NCBI GenBank assembly: GCA_030248215.1
Contig: JASANG010002394.1
Span: 39,440-103,439, forward strand
From: Enoplolaimus lenunculus
Taxonomy: Eukaryota > Nematoda > Enoplea > Enoplida > Thoracostomopsidae
Direction of reading: 5' to 3'
Length of the DNA: 64,000 nucleotides
Shown here: piece after piece, positions 20,485 to 31,610 of the stretch
How the letters are laid out: each line of letters opens with the position of its first letter
Position numbering within the stretch: position 1 is the first letter of the stretch
The notes under the pieces: model-generated
Told to the model about the DNA's origin: nothing
Databases searched by the model: none
What the model saw: only the letters and a program-made list of their open reading frames with translations
Program-made: the position numbers and the translations under genes

Positions 20485-21143
20485 AAATTATAATGGCTGC
20501 ACTGTAGAGATACAACTTGAGTCGACCGTTGACTTAGTCGATTTTTGACTTAGCTCAGAAACAGACTGCAGTTCACAGATCGAAGATTTCTACAAAACCA
20601 AATTTCTAAGTCGAGATGTTTACATGTCAACGGAGAGTCGAGCAAAAACTTTTTGAGTTAAGGTAAACGTATATAACTTTACATAACCAAAATTTAGCCT
20701 TAAATCTAAATCGAATTCATAGTTAAGCTTAATTATGTCTCCACAGCAGCCATATTAATTGCCATCAGGTACTTAGGATTAAAGTTAATTCAAAAACCTT
20801 GAAATCTTCCCGGTCATGTACAATTAGGACTGGAAACTGGTTACTTAGATTTAGGTACGCCTAGTAGGCCAGTGGTCAATTGAATTATACCACTAAACCG
20901 GTTTGGGTGTGTGTCACAAAAAATCTATAAGTTTCATACTATTGACACTTAAACCGTTGTTAGGTTTAGGGACCAGCCAATTAGCATAAATCGAAGCCTA
21001 AGCACAAGAATAATTCTAAAACTAAATCGAAGCTTAAGTTTGGGCGTAAACGTACTCAAAACGAAAACGCGACTCTTCAAAAGGCAACTCAATGTGAGAA
21101 AAGGGGTTAAGTACCAAACTCAAATTTCAGTGTTTAAAAGAAA

Positions 21144-21369
21144 GGTCCATATTCTCAAATGTGTATAGCAACTATCATCAGTTAGTAGTAGGGTTTCAAA
21201 CTCACTAACTATTGAAGTTATTGAATTCACAATTGGTACAGCAGTAGAGCAAATTATATGCAAAAAAGTGCTTGATTTTGAGGTTCAGCATTCACTGGAT
21301 CCCAAAAGTTACAAGACCTATCATCACCAACTACTGATCGATGCTACACACATTTGAGAATAAGGACCC
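21144..21369. mobile_element. Family C MITE
   Basis: Ends GGTCCATATTCTCAAATGTG and ACACATTTGAGAATAAGGACC are near-perfect inverted repeats. Confidence 0.88.
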
Positions 21370-22427
21370 AAGAGTTGAAAAAATTTCGCTGATTTCAATA
21401 AAATATGCCCCATCAGTACTGAAAGAACATTTCATGAGCAAAGTTCGGTCTCAGCTGCGCAGGCATGGGTAAGCTATCTTGCATATGTTATGCCCATGGT
21501 GAAAAGTTACATGAGCTGGTAAAAATGTATAAGTACAAATTAACACAAAACAATCCGTCAAGATATGACATTATCGACAGGTAAGAAAAGTGCCGTCGAA
21601 AGTACCTCCCACCCCCAAATTAGCCCCGACAGTTGGGGACAAACAGCAAACTAAAAAAATTTCTCGCGGACCACAACGTGTCGAGCTATGAAACATTTTA
21701 TTGCAGGACCCCCTCGGACCTGTGTGTGGGGGCGACAGTCGTAGTGCGGCCCCCAGTAAATCAGAAAAAGTGAAATGTCCAAAAATTTAGCTTATAAGCA
21801 GTTGAAATTCCAAACCTTTTTATATGATTGACACACCGGGACAACCTGACGCTTTTTTTGAAAAATGCAGATTTTAAGCTTTAATTTTTAGCTTAATTAT
21901 GCAAAAAACATGCTTTATTCCAAGTTTTATGTTTAGTAATTTTTTGAAATGCGTCAAGTTGCTCAAACGTTTGGTGTCATCCGGATAGTTTAAGAGGCCA
22001 GTGTTAGTTATTGGGATCGGCCCAAAGGCAGCCAGAGAAACTGAGAGACTCAGAGCCCTGACAGCTTAGGCTTAAAGATACGATTATGTTTAGGTCACGC
22101 TTGCGGCTAGGTTTAAATTTAGGCTTACTACTCTCTAAAAACTTACTAAACTTGAATATTAGTTTACGTAAAACTTAAATGGCTGAACGGACTAACTTAA
22201 CTAGAATTTTAAGTTTTACTTTAACTAACATATGTTTAAGCTTAACACGAGTTTCAGTAAACTTATTTTTAGTTTATGTAACAAGTGCAACCCAGAAATT
22301 ATGTGTATCTTAGACCTCGTTAAGTTTAGCTTAAACTAAAAATATGTAACATTTTAAACGAGTCTAAGCGTGAACCAATCTGTTAGTTTAGTTATTCTAC
22401 AAAGTTAGTTTAATACTGCTGGATCTG
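21370..22427. other. Intron sequence with weak inverted repeats
   Basis: ACACCGGGACAACCTGACGC (about 21832) is roughly inverted by GCGTCAAGTTGCTCAAACG (about 21952), suggesting a decayed element. 22130-22400 has AAACTTA/TAAGTTT-rich inverted sequence. No gene seen. Confidence 0.35.
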
Positions 22428-22560
22428 TAGCCAGTTCAACATGCTCGAGGGTAGGGCAAAAACTTGGCATTAGGAAGTTTGACATTAATTAAAGGAAAGT
22501 TAAAATTTTCCAGGGGGCCAAAATTGTTCCAGTGATGAGCTGAGGTTTCCCTGGCGCCGT
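22428..22560. mobile_element. Decayed family F relic
   Basis: CTGTAGCCAGTTCAACATGC, AAAATTTTCCAGGGGGCC and GAGCTGAGGTTTCCCTGGC follow the family F order. The right terminal repeat is not recognisable. Confidence 0.45.
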
Positions 22561-22877
22561 TGTGGTTTCGCGTCCGTCAATAAGACTGTCTTGATGGACC
22601 AACGAAATTCTTGCCAACATAGAAATCTTTCAAATATTGAAAACTAAAAGCTACATGGTAAAATTATGTTTAAATCATGTTTAATTCATGTTTTTACCTT
22701 ACCTTTCTTTTAATTACAAAAAATAACATAGGCTTAGGATCAGGCTTGGGGAGTGAAATATACAATAAGCGGCACCTTGGTTACACCCTTAAATATAGTA
22801 TTAGCTCTTGTACAACCTTTACCTAAAACCAACTAAAGCGTGAGCCTAACTCTAAATTTGTGGAAAGTACAAAAGCA

Positions 22878-23004
22878 ATATATATAATATATGTCTATAT
22901 ATACATATATAATATATATCTATATATCTATATATAAATATATATGTATATATAAATATATATGTATATATATAAATATATATGTATATATATATATATA
23001 TTTA
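22878..23004. repeat. TA-rich microsatellite
   Basis: (TATA)n with interspersed ATATGTATATATAAATATA units. Confidence 0.9.
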
Positions 23005-23337
23005 TAATGAAAGTATATTTATGTGACATATAAAAATATTCGATATGCATTAAGCTTGACGTTTCTGCCATGCCGTTAATGCAGTCGAGAAATGGTTCTG
23101 AAAACGTCAATTTTGCCTACATATAACACGTCATGTGTGACACATCCTACAATTAAACACGACACATGTCACATATATGTATATACGAACATATATATGG
23201 ACTTTTAGGCGAATTTGACAGAAACTGTGAGTGTTTGTGTTTATTTTACATATTCTATACGTGTATCGCAATATATGTGTAACGCGGTTTCTGAGGTGCA
23301 ATACCGTGTGGCCTAAAGGACTTCTGGCTTATATCTA

Positions 23338-23440
23338 CATGTATAAATATATATTGTACATGTTATATATTATATAAATATATATTATATAATATATATA
23401 AATAAATATATATATTTATATGTAATATATAACATATACA
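23338..23440. repeat. TA-rich inverted tract
   Basis: ATATATTGTACATGTTATAT and ATGTAATATATAACATATAC flank TA arrays as an imperfect palindrome. Confidence 0.75.
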
Positions 23441-23858
23441 ACATGTATACGGTGCACCCCCTTGGATGTGTCGATCATTGTTTGATATGTAAATTGACAT
23501 GACACCTTATATAAAACGGGGATTTATATGGAATTTGGGCCTGTGTGAAGCTTACGATTTTCGAGCCTTCGGTATTTTATATTTTGTGTTTTGTTTTGTT
23601 TGTTTCTGACTGCGTAGCAGATATCAAGTGCTCTATACATTGGTTATTAAGTTTCTCGATGTATTTGAAAAATTTTAGAATATAATTTTTGGCGTTCGCT
23701 TCGGCGTCAATTGCCTTTTGAAATCATGCTAATATACTTAATACGTAAGTCTGTGAACGAATCGTTAAATTTTGTATCGTAATTAAGAATTTGGCTCATG
23801 GGCACCTTTTATTTGCCCATCGTTTACGAAAACTAACTTTGGCACAATAGAGTATTTA

Positions 23859-24065
23859 CACTGCAAAAAATGGTGAGTCAAATTGACTCTCTCCAAAATA
23901 CTCTACAACACTACACAATTTGAGTCATATTCGACTCCGCTAGAGTCAAACCGGCGACTCAGTGAGTCGAATTTCACTCTGACGGAGTGTAATTTTGACT
24001 CAATTTGTGTAGTCCTGAAAAGCCTAGTTCGGAGACGGTCAATCTGACTCACCATTTTTGCAGTG
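23859..24065. mobile_element. Family E palindromic MITE, complete
   Basis: Ends CACTGCAAAAAATGGTGAGT and ACTCACCATTTTTGCAGTG are perfect inverted repeats over most of their length, flanked by TA on both sides (23857-23858, 24066-24067). The interior repeats GAGTCAAATTTGACTC-like palindromes. Confidence 0.92.
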
Positions 24066-24221
24066 TAGATTTGGTGTTATACTCACTTTCAGGCTTAGGG
24101 TTAGACTTATGCTTAAAATTAGACTAACGTTAGGGCTCAGGTGTACGCTTAGGCTTAAGCTTTTGGGGAAAGTGTGCAATAGCCAGAGATTTTTCACTAG
24201 AAAACTACAAAGACAGTCGAT

Positions 24222-24565
24222 ACCTAAGTATTCTCAAGCGTGTAGAACTTCCGCTTTACAACTGGTGTTAAGCACCAATTTGTTCACAGTATTTTCTTAG
24301 AATAGAAACGTGTTGTTCTGTGAAAAGAAAATTTGCATGCAGATTGTTGTACACTCGCTAACTTTTGCGCATTTCGCAAAGCTGGCTAACCAGCCATTCC
24401 TTATTTTTAAATAATAAATACAATCAATTCAGCACGTTTCTTCGATTCGGTCTCGTCTCCGAGTTGAAAGAAAACCAAATTAACTGGAATCCTTTTTTAA
24501 GTTTATTTTTTCGAAAACCGATCACTAACTGTGGCGATAGGTGCTAGACGCATTTGAGAATACTA
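24222..24565. mobile_element. Possible diverged family C element
   Basis: Ends AAGTATTCTCAAGCGTGTAG and GACGCATTTGAGAATACT with inner GTGGCGATAGGTGCTA. It is longer than other copies (about 340 bp), so something may be inserted. Confidence 0.5.
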
Positions 24566-24994
24566 ATGCGATTAGGATTCCAATCTCAACTTACCCGTGG
24601 AGTTGATGACATGGCTAGAGACGAGCAGTTGTCTTTATTTTCTTTTTTGACGTAGTTTCCTAGAATTTCAATTTTGGTCTACAAGCCGTTGTACCAGACA
24701 ATTAGTTTGAATCGTTTCAGCGTAACACAACGGGTCTTGGCAATGTAGCATTATCAAATAACGCGTTATATTCATTGTAATTTATTATTATTATAAAACG
24801 TATTATGTTATAAAGTATAAGTGAAATTATGCTTATTATAATCTGATTTATATTTGAGGTTCCTGAAAAAAATACACCAAATGTTTACGTTAATATTTTT
24901 CACAGTTGTGCAACACCAAGGCTTGAAGCATCATTGCCACAGCGTCGTTGTTTAAGGTTAGAAATTTTTTCATATGATCTTAGACCATAGAAAG

Positions 24995-25092
24995 TAAAAA
25001 TGAAAAAAGAAACTAAAAATGAAAAAAAAACTAAAAATGAAAAAAGAAACTAAAAATGAAAAAAGAAACTAAAAATGAAATAAGAAAGATAC
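24995..25092. repeat. A-rich tandem repeat, about 19-bp period
   Basis: AAAAATGAAAAAAGAAACT recurs about five times. Confidence 0.9.
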
Positions 25093-25198
25093 TTTCTATC
25101 TTACAAATAAGTAAAATTTCATACCACTTGATAGGCAACGGTTGTTGAACTTATAATGTGTCGGCACAGTATGTTTTCAGCTTACTTAGCCAGAAACC

Positions 25199-25592
25199 AA
25201 GGTTCCAACCGGGCCTTAATTTTGTTGAAATCAGAACCGAAATCGGAATTGGGTTTGCTCGTAATCGGAACCGGAATCGAAATTTTTAGATTCGAAATTT
25301 TTAGATTTAAGTGTGTTATGATTTTGTTAATTTTTAGTTGTAAGACCAAAATAGATTTTATTTCACAGTTTACACAGTATTTTCTCAGTTTAAGTTTTCA
25401 GTGGTAAAGTATAATTCTCAAAATCATCAAGGTGGAACATAAGTTTAAATATGAAATAATTTTGATGGAAAAACACACGTCACCGAAAATACCGGAATTT
25501 CGGCATCGGAATCACGCACACCGTCGGAATCGGAATCGGAATGCAAATTTTGTCGAAATTTCAACCGGAATCGGAATTCCGTTGGAACTCTG
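25199..25592. repeat. Family K element, GGAATC variant
   Basis: Begins AAGGTTCCAACCGGGCC and ends GGAATTCCGTTGGAACTCTG. The inner arrays are GGAATCGGAATC rather than GGAACC as in 5180..5578. Confidence 0.65.
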
Positions 25593-25659
25593 CTAGAAAC
25601 ACATCGTACGTTTCTGGGCTTAAATTTTCGTTGCCAATTTTTCACTATGACCGGACTAT

Positions 25660-26523
25660 GGGCGTAGCCAAGGTTTAGGTTTGAGGGAGGGGCCACGGGT
25701 TTTAAAATTCATATACCGGATTGTAATTCGAGTATGACTCACGTGGCGATACTCGACGACGGACGGCATTTATCAAAAGGTATGACGCAATCCGAACAGA
25801 ACGCGCAGATGTCTTGAGACGTCTGATTGCAAAAATCAAAGTATCCAGTTCAATTAATAAGTTTCAGTTTGCGACAATCATTTCATTACATCTGATAGTA
25901 CAAATGCCATATGTAAGTGTGAAAATTTTGTGAGCAAAGCAAGCTAAAAGCCTGCCGAATTTTAAATATTTAAATTTGTCTACGAATTTAAATTTTGGAT
26001 GAAGTTGTGTTTCTAAAATTGATTCTGTTTTCAAATGCCGATCCGGGATCGAGGCCGCTAAGTGCCGTATTGACTAGAACGGCCACACGTGAAAAAAATA
26101 TTGACTCTCCCCGAAATAGGCTTTTCCTGACTACACAAACTGAGTAAAATTAGACTCCGCCAGAGTCAAATTTGACTCACTGTGCAGTGCAGGTATTTAA
26201 TCATTTTACACAAGAACCAAACCGTATCTGGCGTAGGTTGGTTTGTCCCTGAAACCAACGTTTGGATCCTTTAGTGAAACGGACACAAGACCCTTGCGAT
26301 CGAAGACGTTCCAGTAATAGAAGTCCTGTTGCGATATACGTTCATGTTTGTAATGGTATAATACCAAATGTAGTGAAAAAAATCGCGAGCGAAGCGAGCA
26401 ATAAGCTAGACAGCATGTTTTAAACTGAAGACAAAGAGGACCAGAGTCTTCAAAGTACCCGTCTGGAAATAGTTTTTGAAAAAAAATTGAAATTGGAAGG
26501 TCACGGTTCCCTTGGCTACGCCC
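25660..26523. repeat. Candidate 0.86-kb element with inverted CTTGGCTACGCCC ends
   Basis: GGGCGTAGCCAAG (25660-25672) is the exact inverse of CTTGGCTACGCCC (26511-26523). The interior contains a family E relic and family I blocks (GCGAGCGAAGCGAGC). The ends could also be chance halves of two different copies. Confidence 0.4.
26086..26192. mobile_element. Family E MITE, internally deleted
   Basis: Left half (TTGACTCTCCCCGAAATAG, AGACTCCGCCAGAGTC) joined to a short right end GACTCACTGTGCAGTG. Confidence 0.7.
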
Positions 26524-26794
26524 CTGGATAGGGCTGGTACGATGCAACCGTATCCACCGGAAGTAGCCACTGACCGCGGGAAACCTTCGGCTGATGAAAT
26601 ATGGGAAATCGTTTATTACCGAAATGACAAAAACTCTCGACCGAAGCGAACTTGAAGCCATGCGCCATTTTAGCCCTAAAGCTTAATACAAAATCTTTGT
26701 TTTGAGCCCAGTTGGAGGCGCTAAACCGCCTGAATCTTCAATCTCGAAAAGCCCCAAAATCTTCACCTCGTCCAAATTTAACCTTTCGCAAAAC

Positions 26795-27075
26795 TGTTCG
26801 TTAGCAAAATCAATAAGCCTAAGTGTTGCAAAAGCGTATTCCTAAGCCTAAGCCTAAGTGTTGCAAAAGCGTATTCCTAAGCCTAAGCATAAGTGTTGCA
26901 AAAGCGTATTCCTAAGCCTAAGCCTAAGTGTTGCAAAAGCGTATTCCTAAGCCTAAGCCTAAGTGTTGCAAAAGCGTATTCCTAAGCCTAAGCCTAAGCA
27001 TAAGCAAAAAATGTGGTCTAGAATGTATGCTTACAGACCTACCACAAACCGGGACGGCCCTAAAAGAAACATAAG
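26795..27075. mobile_element. Family B MITE with five 35-bp internal repeats
   Basis: AAGTGTTGCAAAAGCGTATT recurs at 26821, 26856, 26891, 26926 and 26961 (35-bp period), each followed by CCTAAGCCTAAGCCT. The right side shows GTAGTCTAGAATG-like and CAAACCGGGACGGCCC blocks of family B. CGTTAGCAAAATCAA occurs at both edges (26800 and 27076), possibly a long flanking duplication. Confidence 0.85.
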
Positions 27076-27697
27076 CCGTTAGCAAAATCAAAAACTCGAT
27101 TGATTTCACCAGCTTCTAAAACACACGGCTGTTAAAAATATTATCACTGAATACATCACCTTTATTGATTTAAAACTAGCGTTATAGCAAGTTGTACCCT
27201 TTCGGAACGAAATGTACCATTTTCTAACCCAACCACCCTGCTCAACGAACCAATTCCAAAGTCGACACCGATTTTAATAGGTTTCGTCCATATTCAGCAG
27301 GCGGAACTCAAAATTTAAGCCTAAATTACGAACCACGTCTTGCGCGTTGCCCGTATCCCCTCTGTTCCGGTGACATCGCTTAATTCAAATTCAAATATTT
27401 GCCAGTAAAAATTGTTGCGAAAATCACGTAGCAAAAGTGGTTAATTTTTGCAGTATTAAAAGTGTTTCACTGCATTGTGCAAACATTATTGCCAGTCGCC
27501 TAAAATTTTATTCAACTGAACTGAACTTAAAGTTGAAAAAGTTAAAACGCAATGCCCAGCCAAGGCGAGGGTGGTACAATATTTCGGTGGGCATACGGGT
27601 ACTTTATGTGGGTTGCCAAACGGAGCGAAAACTATTTCAAGGTGGGCTAAGATTTTGCTGCAGAATATTGCTGAGGTTTCCTGGCCAGCCTCACCCC

Positions 27698-27858
27698 AGG
27701 CCCGTAGCCAGGCCACCTTGCTAGAAGGGGCTAAAAATTTTCAGGACGGGCATGCAAGGGTTTTCAATGAATTGCTAGCAAGGTTGAAAATTTTCTAGGG
27801 GAACCAAAATTTTTCCAGAGGGTGCTGAGCCCCCTGACCCCACCTTGGCTACGGACCC
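27698..27858. mobile_element. Family F MITE
   Basis: Ends AGGCCCGTAGCCAGGCCACC and CACCTTGGCTACGGACCC are inverted repeats. Inner blocks CTTGCTAGAAGGGGCTAAAA and GAAAATTTTCTAGGGG. A second end-like piece lies just left of it (27645-27697). Confidence 0.85.
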
Positions 27859-28029
27859 GCAGCCCCCAGTCTTTGGTTTGGGAGCCGGTGTACAGATATT
27901 TTAGAAATATTTATTTCACTTGTTTTTTTGTGTTTTATTTTTCTATTTTACGTTTGGTAGTCGGTGATTAGACGCTGAATAATTGACGGCCGTCTGCCGT
28001 AAGTATAGTATTTATAATACAATTTTCTA

Positions 28030-28225
28030 GGATCCACTATCGGACCCAGAGGGCTTAAACGGGGGGCGTATGGTCCCCATGTCAGAAAATTGTTTGTGAT
28101 AATATGGTACGGTCCTTACCTTACAATTTTTACCCCTCAGAAAATTGGCACACCTATAGCATACAGTAAAAATTGCGTTTCATAATTTTGCCAGCCTGTC
28201 CCTTCGTGAGAAATTTCTGGATCCC
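28030..28225. mobile_element. Family J element
   Basis: Ends GGATCCACTATCGGACCC and AGAAATTTCTGGATCCCCGC. Core block GGTACGGTCCTTACCTTACA is shared with 34049..34298. Confidence 0.7.
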
Positions 28226-28249
28226 CGCTAGTCAGATCACTGGAGATCA

Positions 28250-28360
28250 TAGCCAGAAGGGGTCAGATTGGCCATGGTTCGCCAACAGAGATCAAAGCAA
28301 TAATTTTGTATTAGTGTTGAAATTACGTTTGGATTTTCGCTCGCGAATCTTTTTAGGGCC
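28250..28360. mobile_element. Family I fragment
   Basis: GAGATCAAAGCAATAATTTTG, GTGTTGAAATTACGTTTGG and TTCGCTCGCGAATC are family I blocks. Confidence 0.45.
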
Positions 28361-28852
28361 GTAAAGGTTTAGGGTACTGAACAGCAAGGTCACCGCCAAA
28401 AAATCCGTCTGTACTTCAATTTGAGAGGCCTGCGACGCAAAGATTTGAAAAATATACCTGAAATATTTCATTCTATACCACCGTGTATCTTTGGAGGGCA
28501 GCCCCCTGTCTTAACTTGTACAACGATCCACGACAGCGAGGATTTCGCAACAGCAGCGAAATCCAATTTTGTACCCTGTTTAGATGTCACTACACCAATG
28601 CACCTGTAAGCAGACACACATAACGCAATCCAAAATTCACACTTGATTCCGTCGGAACGCACAACAACGAAAGATTACCTGACCACAAAAATTCATTTAT
28701 AATGCATGAAAATACTTAGCTAATTTCATTTTGGAACCCCAAAACTCACGGCTTGCTAGCGCTGACTAGTGCTGTCTCTAATCACGCACTTGTTTTGCAG
28801 CAAAGGGACTCACACGCATGCTTGCCTCCTTCTGATGGCACATAGGTAATGG

Positions 28853-29030
28853 GCAGTGGTGGATTCAGACATTTCTGAAATGGGGGGTAGCGTGTGAGAT
28901 ATAATAGTGTGAAAAAAGAACTCGCGATCAAGAAGCCAAACGCCATTTTAGTGCTAAATTTTAATACAAAATCTTGGTTTGGATTCCTGTTGGACGCCAG
29001 ACCGGCGTGTCCCTTCGTGAGTCTGTCAGT
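28853..29030. mobile_element. Family I element
   Basis: Ends CAGTGGTGGATTCAGACATT and CTTCGTGAGTCTGTCAGTG. Interior AAGAAGCCAAACGCCATTTT and GTGCTAAATTTTAATAC are family blocks. Confidence 0.65.
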
Positions 29031-29646
29031 GAGCACAAGAACACACAACAAGTGACCAAAGTATGCAGATATCAAAATATCATCCAAACATACCATCAAA
29101 CAATAGTAACAACAATCGTGGATAGAGTCCTAGTAAAAGATAGGATATTGTTTATAAACCAGGGATGTTTGCTTGATTTTGAAATTTGGGATCCGTAAAC
29201 TGGAGCGCGGACTTATTTTAAAAATTTGACCAAAGGTCCGTGCAGATCCAGAGAGTGATCATTATGTAATCGAGAATCTTAGGTTATACTTAAACGCGAA
29301 ACTAAGCTTACAACCATAATACTGGGTGCCGTAGAGCCTGACATATGCCAGAATGTCGCTGATTGGCTAGGGATCTTGACCTGATTTTGAAATTTTAGAC
29401 ACACACCTTGACGTTTGGGGCCATCATTTGTGATATGGCTAACGAACAAAATCTGAGACTCGAGTCTTAGCCGAATTTTAACCTAAGCCTAACTTTACAG
29501 GTTTGTGCGGAACTCGAATAAATTTCTGTTAAGGGGCATATTCTGGAAGAAAGTAGGTCAGTTGTAAAGCCTGTGAAAGCGATTGTTGTTCACGGTCGAT
29601 TGAAAAATTTCAGATATAATCAAATGTTCTGGCCCTTTCCTTGTTG

Positions 29647-29825
29647 GGCCCATGTATAGAACAGGGCCGGATCGTTTTCCGAAGGGGCTATAATAGGGTC
29701 AGTTTAAGCTTTAGACTAATTTTTTTGCTTAGGCTTAGGCTTAGGCTTAGGAATTGGCTTATTTATAAGCTTAGGCTTAGGAATATGCTTATACTACTGT
29801 TCCGGCCCTGGTCTATACATGGGCC
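29647..29825. mobile_element. Family A MITE with target duplication
   Basis: Ends GGCCCATGTATAGAACAGGG and CCTGGTCTATACATGGGCC. Flanks CCTTGTTG (29639-29646) and GCTTGTTG (29826-29833) are 7/8 identical. The interior has four perfect TTAGGC units in one run. Confidence 0.93.
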
Positions 29826-31433
29826 GCTTGTTGGCACAAACCTAAATCTTGACCTCAATCCAATATCTAAACAAGCGGACACTTGAAATAGATACTTGAC
29901 TTTGCGCTTTGACGAAATTAAGTACTTTCAAACCCTTAACTCGATATGCAATAAAACATCTCTTGAAATTTCAATGGTGGTTACTATACTCTTAAAACAA
30001 GCAAACGAATTGAAATACTTCATTTTGATTGGGTAATAAATTAGCAATTGAAAATGCTCAGTATTGATTGGCGAAACGGTTTTCGTTCCTTTATTAGAAC
30101 CGGTTGAAAATCGGGTAATTTTGCAGATCTCTTTAGAGATACTTTGCTCGTTTACAAGCTCGAAGCATAAAAAAGTAAGGATGGCAGGAGCGAATCAAAG
30201 GGCATCCAACATCAGCAGGATCTATTACTGCCTTCTTCGTTTGAAAGGTACTTGTTCAGGGCCGTGCTTAGCGCTTCCCAACCCCACCCACTCGACGGAT
30301 CTGGTCTAAAAAGGACTACGTTGAAAAACAAACTAAATTTTATAAGGTCGACTGGAACCAAAATAAACCTTTTTGAAAAGTTTGAATACAGAAAATGAGC
30401 CTAGTTTCTGGTTCGCTTCGCTCGCGAAATTTCTTCATTACGACATTCGTCCTAAAGGCATTAATGGAATGAGCAGATGCATTTTTAATCTAAAGGGCTC
30501 GTACAGGTCTAAGACCAATCCTGGACATCAGATCCTGCGGCGAATTTAAGCAAAGCAAAGTTTTATTTTACGGTTTGACACTGAAAACTGCGTCTGGCTT
30601 CGTGTTCAATTCGCTTACGAGACCTTTGATTCGCCACTTCTAGAGGGCCTATGCCTTTAGTTCGGGGGGAGCCCAGAAAGTGCTGGATATGGCCCTATAA
30701 TTGCGTCTCCCCTCAGTAATAAGTGGATTAATAATAGTGGCATAAATTTTACCTTTAATCGTAGACGTCGGCTTAGGCTTATATACGTTTAGGGAAATAT
30801 ATACTGAACGGTAACGTTGGTGAAATATGCTTTCTATCAAATTAATATTAATGTTTACAGTTAATAAAAATAGACAAATTTGTAACTATTACAAAAACAT
30901 TAACAAATTATTTGCTATATTTCCGATTCAGTATAGACTAATACATCTCGGTGGAACCGGATTTGAAAAATATCGCATCCGTATATCGGCAAAGTTTGAT
31001 AGAGACCTTAACCGGCAATGAAGTAGAAAGGTGTACAAATATAAGTGATTTCAGGTAATATTAGCTGTAATCTTATCTTGCCAGAAGAAAATGCATACGC
31101 GTTTCATTTGAAAAACGTCGACGATTACCTATTAGTTCCTGAATAGTTTCAGTTTTACAGAAAAAAATTACTGACCGATACACAACTGTTGCTAAAAACG
31201 AAAACTTTTTCAAGCCAAGTTGAACAAAACCCTCCAAGTCCAATCGGAGCTGCCGGCCGTTTTTTTGCCACGCTCGGACCTATCGTCACAAGCGTAAACC
31301 TTCCAGTATCCCTGTCTCTCAGTGGACACTGTCCACTGAACAGGCATAATTAACATAAGCTTAACACAAGAATGAAAACTTTTGAAAGCCTGTCGGACTA
31401 TAGCATTTGAACTACGACTTTGCACCCGGCTGT
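29826..31433. other. Intron stretch with no recognised element
   Basis: Apart from a family I block at 30410 (GGTTCGCTTCGCTCGCG), nothing recognisable was found. Confidence 0.35.
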
Positions 31434-31610
31434 GGCCCAATGTTACTTTAAGGGGCGTAACAGTATATTAAGCGTATTCGTAAGCCTAAGCCTAGCGTTG
31501 CAAAAATGTGTTCCTAAGCCTAAGCCTAAGCAAAAATGTAATCTAGAATCTAAACTCACTCTTTTATAGACCCACCATAAACCTGGACGCCCGTTACAGT
31601 AACACGGGCC
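31434..31610. mobile_element. Family B MITE
   Basis: Ends GGCCCAATGTTACTTTAAGG and CCCGTTACAGTAACACGGGCC. Flanks CGGCTGTG and CTGCTGTG match at 7 of 8 bases if the first G is counted in the flank. Confidence 0.9.

Noticed and set aside
26206-26661. A 151-codon frame on the minus strand
   Set aside because: Runs through family I blocks and the CTTGGCTACGCCC repeat end; no protein family seen.
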